64,000 nt of DNA from MFD04716-140 sp963703125 (GTDB taxonomy: Bacteria; Bacteroidota; Bacteroidia; Flavobacteriales; Flavobacteriaceae), in assembly GCA_963703125.1 (NCBI GenBank), contig OY969790.1, positions 3,410,001-3,474,000 on the forward strand. Reading direction: 5' to 3'. Both the position numbers and the translations under genes were made by a program. Positions 37,149 to 45,978 of the stretch are shown piece by piece. How positions within the stretch are numbered: position 1 is the first letter of the stretch; each line of letters starts with the position of its first letter. The notes beneath the pieces were generated by a model. The model did no database searches, was not told the origin of the DNA, and was given only the letters and a program-made list of their open reading frames with translations.

Positions 37149-39039
37149 TCTGATATTCGTTTTTTGTATTTATACTTATTTTTCCTTCTTCGATAAGATT
37201 TTGCAATGTAGACAGAATAATACCGTCTCGGTATGTCAGGAGTTTGATGAGCTGTCTTGAAGTATGGGGACTTTCTTCAAGAATCTGCAAAATTTCCTCA
37301 GCGACGGACAAGGAAACCCCGGCACTTTTTTGGTCACGGTTTAAACAAACATCACAAATTTTACAATCTTGACTATTCTTCTCACCAAAATAGAGCATTA
37401 ACTGTCTGCTTCGGCATAATTGTTCGTTATGTATATAAGAAAGCATGCTATCAATGTTATCGGACTTTATCCGATGTCGCTCCTTCACCTGTTTTGAGAA
37501 CATGTTAATGGTACTATCGTCTTCCCGAGGCACAAGAAAGGTTATTTCCAAATCACTGTGATTTGCCTGATATTTTATAATGCCGTCATTATGCAGCAAT
37601 TCAAGTGATTCTAGAACTTCAGGTTCCGAAACAGCAGCTTTTTTTGATATCAAGAACGTATTTATTTTAGCTTCAAATTCGAATATTCCGCCATATGTTC
37701 TTAATAATGCTTGAGTTACCGGGACAATTTGCCGATGTATTTCAAGATAATCGAATATTTCTTCCTTGGTAGTCAAAAATTGTACGGTGGTCTTGCTTGA
37801 GAATGATTCTGAAAGTGAAATGACCGAATGCTGATCCAAAATTTTCAAGGCATTGTAGGTCAAAAAAGGATTCAATTTATAAACCTCGCAGAAATAATTA
37901 AAATTCAATAAATACGAAGTATTTTCACCTTCGCCATAAGCAATCTGATAATAAGCTGTGAGCTTTTTGTATGCCAACTTCAAAAACGAAGAGTCGGGAA
38001 GGACACTTAGAAATTGGTTCTTTACTTGTATTTCATCGTTCGGGTTTATGAGAAGAATTGCCTGGGCCGGGGAATTGTCCCTGCCTGCTCTTCCTGCTTC
38101 TTGGAAGTAATTTTCAAGGCTATCTGGAATTTGATAATGAACAACCAATTCCACATCTGGTTTATCAATGCCCATTCCAAATGCATTTGTTGCAACCATA
38201 ACGGTTTGTTTATTCTGCAGCCATTGGTTTAGTTTATCCTGCTTTTCCGTTTTATTTAAACCACCATGGAAAAAGGTGGCTTTGAATCCATTCTTGTTGA
38301 GAAATTGGGATAAATCCTGTGATAGCCTTCGTGTACGCACATACACGATGGCACTTTTGGTAATGGGTTCAAAGAGTTGTTTTAATTGGTAAAGTTTGTC
38401 CTCTTCGAAACGAACATGGAAGGCAATGTTGTCCCGCAAATATGAATCTTTGGCGATATATGGGGCTAGGAACTTTAAATTGTCCTGAATATCGCTGGCA
38501 ACTTGGGCGGTGGCAGTTGCGGTAAGTGCTATTACAGGAACTTCTGGTAAAATACCCCTTAATTTTGAGCACTCTAAATAGGCTGGCCTAAAATCGTGGC
38601 CCCATTGTGAAATGCAGTGTGCTTCATCTATAGCGATAAGGTTCACCTTCATTTGTTGAAGTCGGATCTGTACTATTTCCTGTTGAAGCCTTTCTGGAGA
38701 AATATACAGGAACTTATAATTTCCATAGATGCAGTTGTCCAGTAAATTGTTGACTTCGTCATAAGGTATTCCTCCTGTCAGTGCAATGGCTTTGATGCCT
38801 CTCTCTTTAAGACTGTCCACTTGATTTTGAATCAACGCAACTAGGGGAGACACTACAATACAAATACCATCCAATGCCAGTGCGGGGATTTGATAACAAA
38901 GCGACTTTCCGCCACCAGTAGGCATCAATGCCAACACATCCCTGCCATTTAGGATTTCAGCAATGATTCGCTCCTGAGAGCCCCTAAATTGGGTAAAGCC
39001 CCAATATTGTTCTAAAATATCCTTAGGATTCGTTTGCAC
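37138..39039 (-). CDS. recQ: ATP-dependent DNA helicase RecQ
   Basis: 633 residues. Helicase motifs: FRGSQE, MPTGGGKSLCYQ (motif I), IDEAHCISQWGHDFR (motif II), SALTATA-like ALTATAT (III) and QEAGRAGRD (VI). The RQC zinc-binding part shows CRSRQLMLYFG and CKICDVC. The C-terminus ends in a winged-helix-like segment with no recognisable HRDC domain. It unwinds DNA in recombination and repair. The start overlaps the upstream AAA ATPase gene by 17 nt, and the stop overlaps fmt by 11 nt. Confidence 0.93.
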   Translation of the reverse strand: MQTNPKDILEQYWGFTQFRGSQERIIAEILNGRDVLALMPTGGGKSLCYQIPALALDGICIVVSPLVALIQNQVDSLKERGIKAIALTGGIPYDEVNNLLDNCIYGNYKFLYISPERLQQEIVQIRLQQMKVNLIAIDEAHCISQWGHDFRPAYLECSKLRGILPEVPVIALTATATAQVASDIQDNLKFLAPYIAKDSYLRDNIAFHVRFEEDKLYQLKQLFEPITKSAIVYVRTRRLSQDLSQFLNKNGFKATFFHGGLNKTEKQDKLNQWLQNKQTVMVATNAFGMGIDKPDVELVVHYQIPDSLENYFQEAGRAGRDNSPAQAILLINPNDEIQVKNQFLSVLPDSSFLKLAYKKLTAYYQIAYGEGENTSYLLNFNYFCEVYKLNPFLTYNALKILDQHSVISLSESFSSKTTVQFLTTKEEIFDYLEIHRQIVPVTQALLRTYGGIFEFEAKINTFLISKKAAVSEPEVLESLELLHNDGIIKYQANHSDLEITFLVPREDDSTINMFSKQVKERHRIKSDNIDSMLSYIHNEQLCRSRQLMLYFGEKNSQDCKICDVCLNRDQKSAGVSLSVAEEILQILEESPHTSRQLIKLLTYRDGIILSTLQNLIEEGKISINTKNEYQIGQ

Positions 39040-39580
39040 CGTGACCTGTCAAATTTTGAAGAATAAATTTAATTCTGTCTTCCACATTTAGTTTTGGCAC
39101 TTGAATTATATCGTAGCCAAATTTTATATAGGTGGTCTCCAAGCAGTCATGAATGCGGATTGCTTCCTCATAATTTTCATACCGCTCGGTATCGGAAGTG
39201 TGAATTTCCATCCAAGGGGGCAATAAAAAAACTTGGTCATACCTATTCATAAAGCAAGTTTGATTGAAATGATCGTCGTATTGCTGCTGAAAGCAATCCA
39301 TATAAGCAACCACGTCGGGTAATCCACGATCTAGAAATACCAAATCCTGGGGGCTATTTGATGCCTCATCGAATTGGGCCAACCTACCTGCTAAAATCCG
39401 TTCACTGAATAATTGGGGATCTGATATGAAAAGATGTTGTATTCCCTCTTTACGGGCTTCTTGGGTTACACTGCGCGATATTTCATGCATGCAAGAATAA
39501 CCTTGCGCTTCCAATTTTTTAATAATCGAGGTTTTCCCCGTACTGGGACCTCCGGTAATAACTATTTTCTTAGGAATCAA
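39023..39580 (-). CDS. AAA family ATPase/kinase (AAA_28, NadR-kinase-like)
   Basis: 185 residues. The P-loop is ITGGPSTGKTSIIKKLE near residue 8, with LDRGLPDVVAY and VFLLPPW typical of AAA_28 and of the nucleotide-kinase domain seen in NadR. It is likely a small kinase or NTPase of unknown substrate. It precedes recQ with a 17-nt overlap, so the two are translated from the same message; functional link is unknown. Confidence 0.82.
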   Translation of the reverse strand: MIPKKIVITGGPSTGKTSIIKKLEAQGYSCMHEISRSVTQEARKEGIQHLFISDPQLFSERILAGRLAQFDEASNSPQDLVFLDRGLPDVVAYMDCFQQQYDDHFNQTCFMNRYDQVFLLPPWMEIHTSDTERYENYEEAIRIHDCLETTYIKFGYDIIQVPKLNVEDRIKFILQNLTGHGANES

Positions 39581-39644
39581 TAGTAATTATTTACAATTAC
39601 AAAAGTAATCAAATGGTCAAGATTAAAAAATTGTGATTAACCGC

Positions 39645-39652
39645 TATATTTG
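39645..39652 (+). promoter_or_regulatory. Candidate -7 element (TATATTTG) for the DUF493 gene
   Basis: Matches the TAnnTTTG consensus and lies 16 nt before the ATG at 39669. The only TTG nearby (39631) is too close for a -33 element. Confidence 0.4.
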
Positions 39653-39668
39653 TACATAAATAAATTAC

Positions 39669-39956
39669 ATGGCTGCAGAAGACCCAAAGGAATTCTATAA
39701 AAGATTGAAGGATCAACTCATTGAAACGACTGATTGGCCATCGGATTATCTCTATAAGTTTATTGTACCTACCAAGATTGAAACAATTGAGAAAATCGAG
39801 AATATTTTCAATAATATGGGTGCTGTTTTGGAATCAAAACGATCCAAAGAAGGAAAATATACCAGCATATCGGTAACTGTAAACCTAAAAAATCCCGATG
39901 AGGTAATAGAAAAATACAAGGAGGTTGGCATCATTGAAGGAGTTATCTCTTTATAA
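39669..39956 (+). CDS. DUF493 family protein (YbeD-like)
   Basis: 95 residues. YKRLKDQLIETTDWPSDYLYKFIVP and the C-terminal KYKEVGIIEGVISL fit DUF493/YbeD, a small ACT-like fold of unknown function. It leads a plus-strand run with the DUF4290 and murA genes. Confidence 0.88.
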   Translation: MAAEDPKEFYKRLKDQLIETTDWPSDYLYKFIVPTKIETIEKIENIFNNMGAVLESKRSKEGKYTSISVTVNLKNPDEVIEKYKEVGIIEGVISL

Positions 39957-39972
39957 AGTAGCAATTACGGTA

Positions 39973-39980
39973 TAATTTTG
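39973..39980 (+). promoter_or_regulatory. Candidate -7 element (TAATTTTG) for the DUF4290-murA unit
   Basis: Matches TAnnTTTG, 59 nt before the TTG start at 40040. No -33 TTG at 19-23 nt is visible. Confidence 0.35.
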
Positions 39981-40039
39981 TTACTTTGCATGCGTTTTAA
40001 TTACTTCCCTAATAGATTATTTAAGCTAAAAATTTCAAT

Positions 40040-40690
40040 TTGAATTTAGTAGAAAACTTAGAGTACAACACTGAGCGTCCACAACTTATAATTCCAGAAT
40101 ACGGTCGTCATTTTCAAAAAATGGTAGATCATGCCGTGTCAATTGTGGATAGGTCGGAAAGAAATAAAGTGGCCAAATCCATAATCGATGTTATGGGTAA
40201 TTTGCAGCCCCATTTAAGAGATGTGCCCGATTTTCAGCACAAACTCTGGGATCAGCTGTTTATTATGTCCGACTTTAATTTGGAGGTCGACTCCCCATTC
40301 CCCATCACTTCGAAGGAAGTGCTGATGCAAAGGCCGGATTCACTGGAATATCCCCAAAATCACCCGAAGTATCGATTTTATGGTAACAACATAAAGCGAA
40401 TGATCGATGTTGCGGTGAAATGGGAAAAGGGCGACATGCGGGATGGACTTGAATATGCCATAGCAAACCATATGAAGAAATGCTACTTAAATTGGAACAA
40501 GGATACCGTTGATGATAAGGCCATTTTCAACCATTTACTCGAATTAAGCGACGGACAGATCGATCTTACGGGTGAAAACTTGACTGAAAGTGGACAATTC
40601 TTGAAAAACAAAGTGGCAAAGACACCAAGATCCAGCTCTCCGAAAAAAAATCAAAGAAATAATAACAACCGCGGAAAAAAACGGTTCTAA
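40040..40690 (+). CDS. DUF4290 family protein
   Basis: 216 residues from a TTG start (MNLVENLEYNTERPQLIIPEYGRH). This is the conserved opening of DUF4290, found next to murA across Bacteroidetes and of unknown function. The body is mainly helical and charged; the C-terminus is basic and low-complexity (PRSSSPKKNQRNNNNRGKKR), suggesting nucleic-acid or membrane contact. murA begins 18 nt downstream. Confidence 0.9.
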   Translation: MNLVENLEYNTERPQLIIPEYGRHFQKMVDHAVSIVDRSERNKVAKSIIDVMGNLQPHLRDVPDFQHKLWDQLFIMSDFNLEVDSPFPITSKEVLMQRPDSLEYPQNHPKYRFYGNNIKRMIDVAVKWEKGDMRDGLEYAIANHMKKCYLNWNKDTVDDKAIFNHLLELSDGQIDLTGENLTESGQFLKNKVAKTPRSSSPKKNQRNNNNRGKKRF

Positions 40691-40708
40691 GATTCTCAAT
40701 ATTTTCTA

Positions 40709-42016
40709 ATGGGAACATTTAAAATTGAAGGTGGTCACAAGCTCTCAGGAGAAATTACACCGCAAGGTGCCAAAAATGAGGCTTTACAGATTCTATGCGC
40801 CGTTCTCCTTACCTCAGAAGAAATAACGATACATAACATTCCGGATATTGTGGATGTGAATAAATTGATTACCCTTTTGGAGGATCTTGGCGTTAAAATT
40901 CAAAAGATGAAAAAGGGCACATATGCTTTTAAGGCAGATGATGTGAACTTGGATTATATGCAATCCGATCAATTCAAGAAAGATGGTAGTGGCCTAAGAG
41001 GTTCTATTATGCTTGTTGGGCCCCTGCTGGCACGATTTGGCAAAGGTTATATACCTAAGCCAGGGGGTGATAAAATTGGTCGTCGAAGGTTGGATACCCA
41101 TTTTGAAGGGTTCATAAAATTGGGTGCCAGTTTTAGATATAATAAAGAAGAGCATTTTTACGGTGTGGAGGCCAAAAAGCTTAAGGGTACATACATGTTG
41201 CTTGATGAGGCCTCCGTTACGGGTACGGCCAATATTGTGATGGCTTCGGTCATGGCAGAAGGCACCACCACGATTTACAATGCTGCCTGCGAACCTTATT
41301 TGCAGCAATTATGTAAGATGCTCAACCGAATGGGCGCGAAAATCAGTGGTGTTGGCTCTAACATGCTTATCATTGATGGTGTTGAAAAGCTTGGAGGTAC
41401 CGAGCATACCATGCTTCCTGATATGATTGAAATAGGGAGTTGGATAGGTCTTGCCGCGATGACCCGAAGCGAACTTACAATCAAGAACGTAAGTTGGGAT
41501 AATTTGGGTCAAATACCCAACGTATTTCAAAAAATGGGTGTTTCGGTAGAAAGAAAAGGAGACGATATCTATATTCCCGAGCATGCTAAAGGCTACGAGA
41601 TCCAAAATTATATAGATGGGTCCATTTTGACCATTTCCGATGCCCCGTGGCCCGGATTTACACCAGATTTGCTCAGTATCGTTCTTGTAATGGCGACACA
41701 GGCCCGAGGAGAAGTAGTTATTCATCAAAAAATGTTTGAAAGTCGATTGTTTTTTGTGGACAAACTTATTGACATGGGTGCAAAAATTATACTTTGCGAC
41801 CCTCATAGGGCCACCGTCATTGGTCATGATTTTAGGTCAACCCTTAAAGCTACCACAATGGTTTCTCCAGATATACGTGCGGGTGTTTCCCTGTTGATTG
41901 CGGCACTATCGGCTAAAGGCATATCAATTATTCATAACATTGAGCAGATCGATCGCGGGTATGAGGATATTGACACTCGCTTAAGGGCCATCGGTGCTAA
42001 AATTGAAAGGATTTAG
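40709..42016 (+). CDS. murA: UDP-N-acetylglucosamine 1-carboxyvinyltransferase
   Basis: 435 residues. GGHKLSGEITPQGAKNEAL opens the EPT fold, and the inverted alpha/beta repeats follow to LRAIGAKIERI. It catalyses the first committed step of peptidoglycan synthesis, transferring enolpyruvate to UDP-GlcNAc. In the loop PKPGGDKIGRR the residue that is the fosfomycin-target Cys (Cys115 in E. coli) is Asp121 (codon at 41069-41071). Asp at this place is known to give intrinsic fosfomycin resistance. The last 66 nt of the gene (41951-42016) recur, diverged, at 43676-43741. Confidence 0.96.
   Translation: MGTFKIEGGHKLSGEITPQGAKNEALQILCAVLLTSEEITIHNIPDIVDVNKLITLLEDLGVKIQKMKKGTYAFKADDVNLDYMQSDQFKKDGSGLRGSIMLVGPLLARFGKGYIPKPGGDKIGRRRLDTHFEGFIKLGASFRYNKEEHFYGVEAKKLKGTYMLLDEASVTGTANIVMASVMAEGTTTIYNAACEPYLQQLCKMLNRMGAKISGVGSNMLIIDGVEKLGGTEHTMLPDMIEIGSWIGLAAMTRSELTIKNVSWDNLGQIPNVFQKMGVSVERKGDDIYIPEHAKGYEIQNYIDGSILTISDAPWPGFTPDLLSIVLVMATQARGEVVIHQKMFESRLFFVDKLIDMGAKIILCDPHRATVIGHDFRSTLKATTMVSPDIRAGVSLLIAALSAKGISIIHNIEQIDRGYEDIDTRLRAIGAKIERI
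41951..42016 (+). repeat. Left copy of the murA-terminus direct repeat (inside murA)
   Basis: The last 66 nt of murA match 43676-43741 at 57 of 66 positions, the final 21 nt exactly. Eight of the nine differences are third-position or conservative, as expected of two homologous coding ends. Confidence 0.85.
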
Positions 42017-42098
42017 GATATCAATTTGTCTAAATCTTTTAAGAATAGTATTGAGGAAAATTATTTTAGTTCAAATTAAGAGATACTAAATCTTAATA

Positions 42099-43535
42099 AT
42101 GTCAGAATACAATTCTATAATTATCGGTTCTGGACCCAATGGCTTGGCTGCGGCCATTGAACTTACTAGAAACGGGCATAAAGTATTAGTAATTGAGGGC
42201 TCACCTACTATTGGTGGTGGAACGAGAACTGGTGAGCTGACTTTACCAGGTTTTAATCATGATCATTGTTCAGCAGTACACCCTATGGGTGTACTATCAC
42301 CCTACTTGCAAAAATTACCACTTAATAGGTTCGGTTTAAAGTGGATATACCCGGAGGTTTCAGTAGCTCACCCAATGGACAACGAACCTACTATTTTACT
42401 TTCCAGGTCCCTCGAAGATACTGGCAAATTTCTAGGTAACGATGATGAATCATGGTCCAATACTTTTAGTTATTTCAAAGAAAATGGTCATAGGCTTTTA
42501 GAGGATAGTTTGAAACCATTGGGCATCCCGAAGAACCCTTTTTTATTGGCAAGTTTTGGAATTAGAGCAATTATGCCAGCAAAGACATTTGCAAATTTGT
42601 TCTTTAAAGATAAATATGCTAAAGCCCTTTTTGCAGGTTGCGCAGCTCATAGTGTAGTCCCATTGGATTTTTTCTTCACCTCCGCCCTAGGATTAATGTT
42701 TGGAATAACAGGTCATATGGTAGACTGGCCGGTTGCTAAAGGAGGTTCCAAAGCAATCACAGAGAGTATGGCTCTATATTTTCAGTCAATGGGTGGTACA
42801 ATACAAACTTCCAACTGGATTAAATCACTGGCTAATTTGCCGGAAGCGGATAACTACTTGTTTGATACAAATCCTGGACAACTAGCACAAATTGCCAGTT
42901 CTGTCTTGCCAATGAATTATAAAAGGAGGTTGATGAAATATAATTATGGCCCTGGAGCATTTAAAATTGATTGGGCTTTGAGCGGTCCCATACCATGGAA
43001 AGACAATAATGCTTTGAAAGCCTCAACAGTTCACATTGGGGGCACATTAGAAGAGATTTCACTAAGTGAGCGTATGGCTTGGGAGGGAAAACATTGTAAA
43101 AAGCCATTTGTAATTTTATGTCAGCAAAGTCAATTTGACGATACTCGTGCACCAATTGGTAAGCATACCGGTTATGCATATTGCCACGTTCCAAATGGAT
43201 CGACCAAAGACATGACTGAGGAGATTGAAAATCAAATCGAACGCTTTGCCCCGGGTTTTAAGGAAATTATCCTCAAAAGACATAAAACAAATACATTGGA
43301 ATTTCAAGAGTATAATCCAAATTTTTATGGAGGAGCCATTACTGGAGGTGCCGCGGATATCAGTCAATTATTCTCAAGACCAATTTTAAGATTTAATCCT
43401 TACTCCACTCCTAATCCGAAAATATTTATTTGTTCGGCTTCAACTCCCCCTGGTGGTGGAGTTCATGGCATGTGCGGTTATTGGGCGGCAAGGTCAGTTC
43501 TTAAAAAGGAAAAAAAGTTTAGAAGTTTTTCCTGA
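42099..43535 (+). CDS. Phytoene-desaturase-like FAD oxidoreductase (CrtI/PYROXD2 superfamily)
   Basis: 478 residues. The N-terminal dinucleotide motif is IIGSGPNGLAAAIELTRNGHKVLVIEG, followed by GGGTRTGELTLPGF. The C-terminal end has STPPGGGVHGMCGYWAAR, the FAD-binding end of this superfamily. Members oxidise or isomerise polyenes and other lipids; true carotenoid synthesis cannot be inferred because no crtB or other carotenoid gene is near. The gene is alone in a 1.7-kb segment bounded by two copies of the murA 3' end and looks AT-richer than murA, suggesting gain by transfer (inference). Confidence 0.85.
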   Translation: MSEYNSIIIGSGPNGLAAAIELTRNGHKVLVIEGSPTIGGGTRTGELTLPGFNHDHCSAVHPMGVLSPYLQKLPLNRFGLKWIYPEVSVAHPMDNEPTILLSRSLEDTGKFLGNDDESWSNTFSYFKENGHRLLEDSLKPLGIPKNPFLLASFGIRAIMPAKTFANLFFKDKYAKALFAGCAAHSVVPLDFFFTSALGLMFGITGHMVDWPVAKGGSKAITESMALYFQSMGGTIQTSNWIKSLANLPEADNYLFDTNPGQLAQIASSVLPMNYKRRLMKYNYGPGAFKIDWALSGPIPWKDNNALKASTVHIGGTLEEISLSERMAWEGKHCKKPFVILCQQSQFDDTRAPIGKHTGYAYCHVPNGSTKDMTEEIENQIERFAPGFKEIILKRHKTNTLEFQEYNPNFYGGAITGGAADISQLFSRPILRFNPYSTPNPKIFICSASTPPGGGVHGMCGYWAARSVLKKEKKFRSFS

Positions 43536-43675
43536 AATTAATTTATGCTTTCATTGATTATTTAACCCTATAAAATTGTAATTCAATATTTATTAATCAT
43601 TAGAGTATATTTTTCTATTTATGACTACGGATTCATGTTAAATGTCTTCTTATTATCATTTTAAATGAACTATGT

Positions 43676-43741
43676 GATTGCGGTTATGAGAATATTGATA
43701 CCCGCTTAAGAGCAATTGGGGCTAAAATTGAAAGGATTTAG
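43676..43741 (+). repeat. Right copy of the murA 3' end (gene fragment)
   Basis: Encodes DCGYENIDTRLRAIGAKIERI and a TAG, nearly identical to the real MurA tail (DRGYEDIDTRLRAIGAKIERI) but with mostly silent nucleotide changes, so it comes from a different murA lineage or is an old duplicate. There is no sign of the rest of murA upstream. Its last bases supply the stop of the convergent membrane-protein gene. It marks the right edge of the inserted segment. Confidence 0.85.
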
Positions 43742-44172
43742 TCGATAAGTTCTGAGTATTTCCTGATAAAGGAAATATAACTCCATATAAAAGAAACTAT
43801 CGAGATGATTGTTCTGCCCCAATAATATTGATACATGTTATTCCTATTTTTTATTGAAAGATCGTTTGTGCTTATTATTTTACGAGTTCTAGGTGATACG
43901 ATTTTAAAGGCAATGTTCCAACTAATAACAATCAGCATTCAACTTGCCAAAGTATATAAATTTTGATCAAAGTAAATTTGCATGGCATATACACATAACT
44001 GCGACGGAGACAATATAATGATAAAGTTTAGCATCTTTTCAGCATACTTAGAAGTCCATGTAGCCAAATGATTGCCTTCTTGCCATTTCAAACTAGGTAA
44101 TCCTACCAATTGCACTTGCAAAACAAAGACTAAAACTCCAAAATCGAATAGGAACCTTATCAAATCCAGCAT
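43738..44172 (-). pseudogene. Four-helix membrane protein gene interrupted by one in-frame TGA
   Basis: Two consecutive pieces in the same frame (77 and 66 residues) are separated only by TGA at 43941-43939. The first begins MLDLIRFLFDFGVLVFVLQVQL and has two hydrophobic segments; the second has two more and SPRTRKIISTNDLS between them. The whole looks like a small family of flavobacterial integral-membrane proteins of about 140 residues that I cannot name. The stop codon falls inside the murA-tail repeat. Either a nonsense mutation or a sequencing substitution explains it. Confidence 0.6.
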
Positions 44173-44519
44173 AACCCCAGATTAATAAAATAAACCTTCA
44201 AAAACAAAACAACTAGAGTTTTTCTAGTATTTTTTCAAAACTGGGTAGCAAAAACTAAATTCTCTGGGGCAATTATTAAAAAGGAATAATTAGGATTTTA
44301 AAGCTTTACGATATGCAAAATATCAGATTATATTAATATTAAAAATTTTCAAACCAATATGCAAGCTGATTGGAATAATTTTTTTAAAAATCCTGATAAA
44401 ATAGTCTTTAAATAATGGCCAAGTTATACTTAAGCTTAATTGTAAGTTCCTTCAAATTCTTAAAAGTTTTAAAATAAGTAGGTTGTATAAAAAAGTATTG
44501 ATGAATGAACACATGATTA
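44173..44519. other. AT-rich intergenic region, about 350 nt
   Basis: No gene recognised. A short hairpin, ACTAGA and TCTAGT around 44210-44226 followed by a T tract, could be a weak plus-strand terminator but no plus-strand gene ends near it. Confidence 0.5.
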
Positions 44520-44963
44520 CTAATGCTTGGCATCATTGATTTCTATCCAATAACCCTCCGGATCTTGAATGTAAATTTGCCGCACACCATCCGCACGCAG
44601 TGTTATTGAATTTTCCGCACCAGGCCAATCCTCATATTTTATATTGTGCTTTTTAAGATTCGCAATAAAATCATCCAATTTTTGGGTCGATAGACAAAGG
44701 TGCATGGATTTGTGTTTTTTCATAACAACCGTATCCTTATAAATGAGATGTAGTTGAGAGCTTCCCTGTACTTGAAACCAACGAAAACCAGGTGCGTTTG
44801 AGGGATGTTTAATTTCTTTCAATCCAATGACATCTGCATAATAATCACCAGTCGTTTTCAGGTCATTTACGATCAACGAAGAATGATCGATTGCAAAATC
44901 AAAAGATTGGGCCGTTATTGAAGCACAATTGGCAATTAAAAGAATGAGTATTAATTTTTTCAT
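44520..44963 (-). CDS. Exported VOC/glyoxalase-fold protein
   Basis: 147 residues from the ATG at 44963 (MKKLILILLIANCASITAQ), a signal peptide; the longer frame adds MPLNEISK and is unlikely. The vicinal-oxygen-chelate fold is seen in DHSSLIVNDLKTTGDYYADVIGL and YIQDPEGYWIEIND with the final metal-ligand Glu. VOC proteins include glyoxalases, dioxygenases and antibiotic-binding proteins; this one appears periplasmic. No partner gene shows its role. Confidence 0.85.
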   Translation of the reverse strand: MKKLILILLIANCASITAQSFDFAIDHSSLIVNDLKTTGDYYADVIGLKEIKHPSNAPGFRWFQVQGSSQLHLIYKDTVVMKKHKSMHLCLSTQKLDDFIANLKKHNIKYEDWPGAENSITLRADGVRQIYIQDPEGYWIEINDAKH

Positions 44964-45041
44964 TTTCGAAATTTCATTAAGGGGCATAAGTTACTATTAT
45001 TTGAGGTTTAAAAGTAATCCATTGTAATTATTCAGGGCAGC

Positions 45042-45719
45042 TCATCCAGAATCTTTCAATATTCCCTTCATTATCAAATATTGAGCGCTGGCATAGGTGC
45101 CCATAACCAAAAAATGAGACCAAGGAACCGGGAATATGAATTTGTTCAAAGCTAAAATACTATCGGAAGCAACAAATAATAGTGCGCCTAAAAATACCAA
45201 TTTGAAACTATGCACACTCACGCTATTTTTACGACCAAATGCGGAAATGGCCATAGCCAAAATTCCTAAAATGTATATGATAACAGGAATCTTTAGATTG
45301 GCTAACGAATTCTTTAGAATGAAGAACAAAATAAGGCCATAGGCCCATAGGAACATTGCTACAATCCAAAAAATAGAATTTTTTTTGGCACTCCACTTTT
45401 TGATAAAAACATAGCAATAAAGCAGATGTGCTACTAAAAAAGAAAGTAAGCCAAATATAAAGAATGAGCTGAAAAGATGGTCAAAAAGCAATAGAACATC
45501 ACCCATAAGGGAAAAAACCAGTGCCAATATCATGAACTTATATATAGAACGATTCAAGATCTTAGCGAAATACCCAAAATAGATTACTAAAGAAATGAGT
45601 ATTAAAGGTTTTGTAAAATATCGAATTGTAGAAAACGCACAGCTACCAACAACGATGTCGAATATGACCAACGCAAAATACAAAAGTGTGAATTTTAAAC
45701 TTTTTGCATTTTTTTTCAT
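45042..45719 (-). CDS. Lysoplasmalogenase (YhhN family)
   Basis: 225 residues, almost entirely hydrophobic with about eight membrane helices. Sequences such as SLMGDVLLLFDHLFSSFFIFGLLSFLVAHLLYCY with conserved Gly-Asp and His, and LGALLFVASDSILAL, fit the YhhN/TMEM86 family, which cleaves the vinyl ether bond of lysoplasmalogens. Whether this bacterium makes plasmalogens is unknown, so the substrate is uncertain. Confidence 0.85.
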   Translation of the reverse strand: MKKNAKSLKFTLLYFALVIFDIVVGSCAFSTIRYFTKPLILISLVIYFGYFAKILNRSIYKFMILALVFSLMGDVLLLFDHLFSSFFIFGLLSFLVAHLLYCYVFIKKWSAKKNSIFWIVAMFLWAYGLILFFILKNSLANLKIPVIIYILGILAMAISAFGRKNSVSVHSFKLVFLGALLFVASDSILALNKFIFPVPWSHFLVMGTYASAQYLIMKGILKDSG

Positions 45720-45978
45720 TAATGTACTTTAATTAGATTCCATATATCGACCTTACATTAGAACGTATTTATTTTGTTCATCCAATGCAGTATTTGCCCT
45801 TTTATCTTGCCTGACTTTTTCCCATATAGTTTCTGAAGCTAAATATCTCGTCAAATTTTCAACTTTGAAGTTTTCAAATATTGGATAGAGATCTCAATAG
45901 CCGCTTCGGCATTCTGGCCGAATATTAAGTTAGGAGTCATCTTAGTGAAGGAATATGTTTGATACTTAATGGATTCAA

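Noticed and set aside
42099..43535. Carotenoid biosynthesis locus
   Set aside because: A single desaturase-like gene without phytoene synthase, cyclase or other crt genes nearby does not support a carotenoid pathway; many superfamily members act on other substrates.
42017..43675. A complete mobile element carrying the phytoene-desaturase-like gene
   Set aside because: I looked for an integrase, transposase or terminal inverted repeats within the segment and found none, so I describe it as an inserted segment only and do not call it a mobile element.
45890..45935. Hairpin TTCGGC with GCCGAA near 45904-45916 as a terminator
   Set aside because: The stem is 6 bp with no T tract on either side and does not follow a gene end closely.
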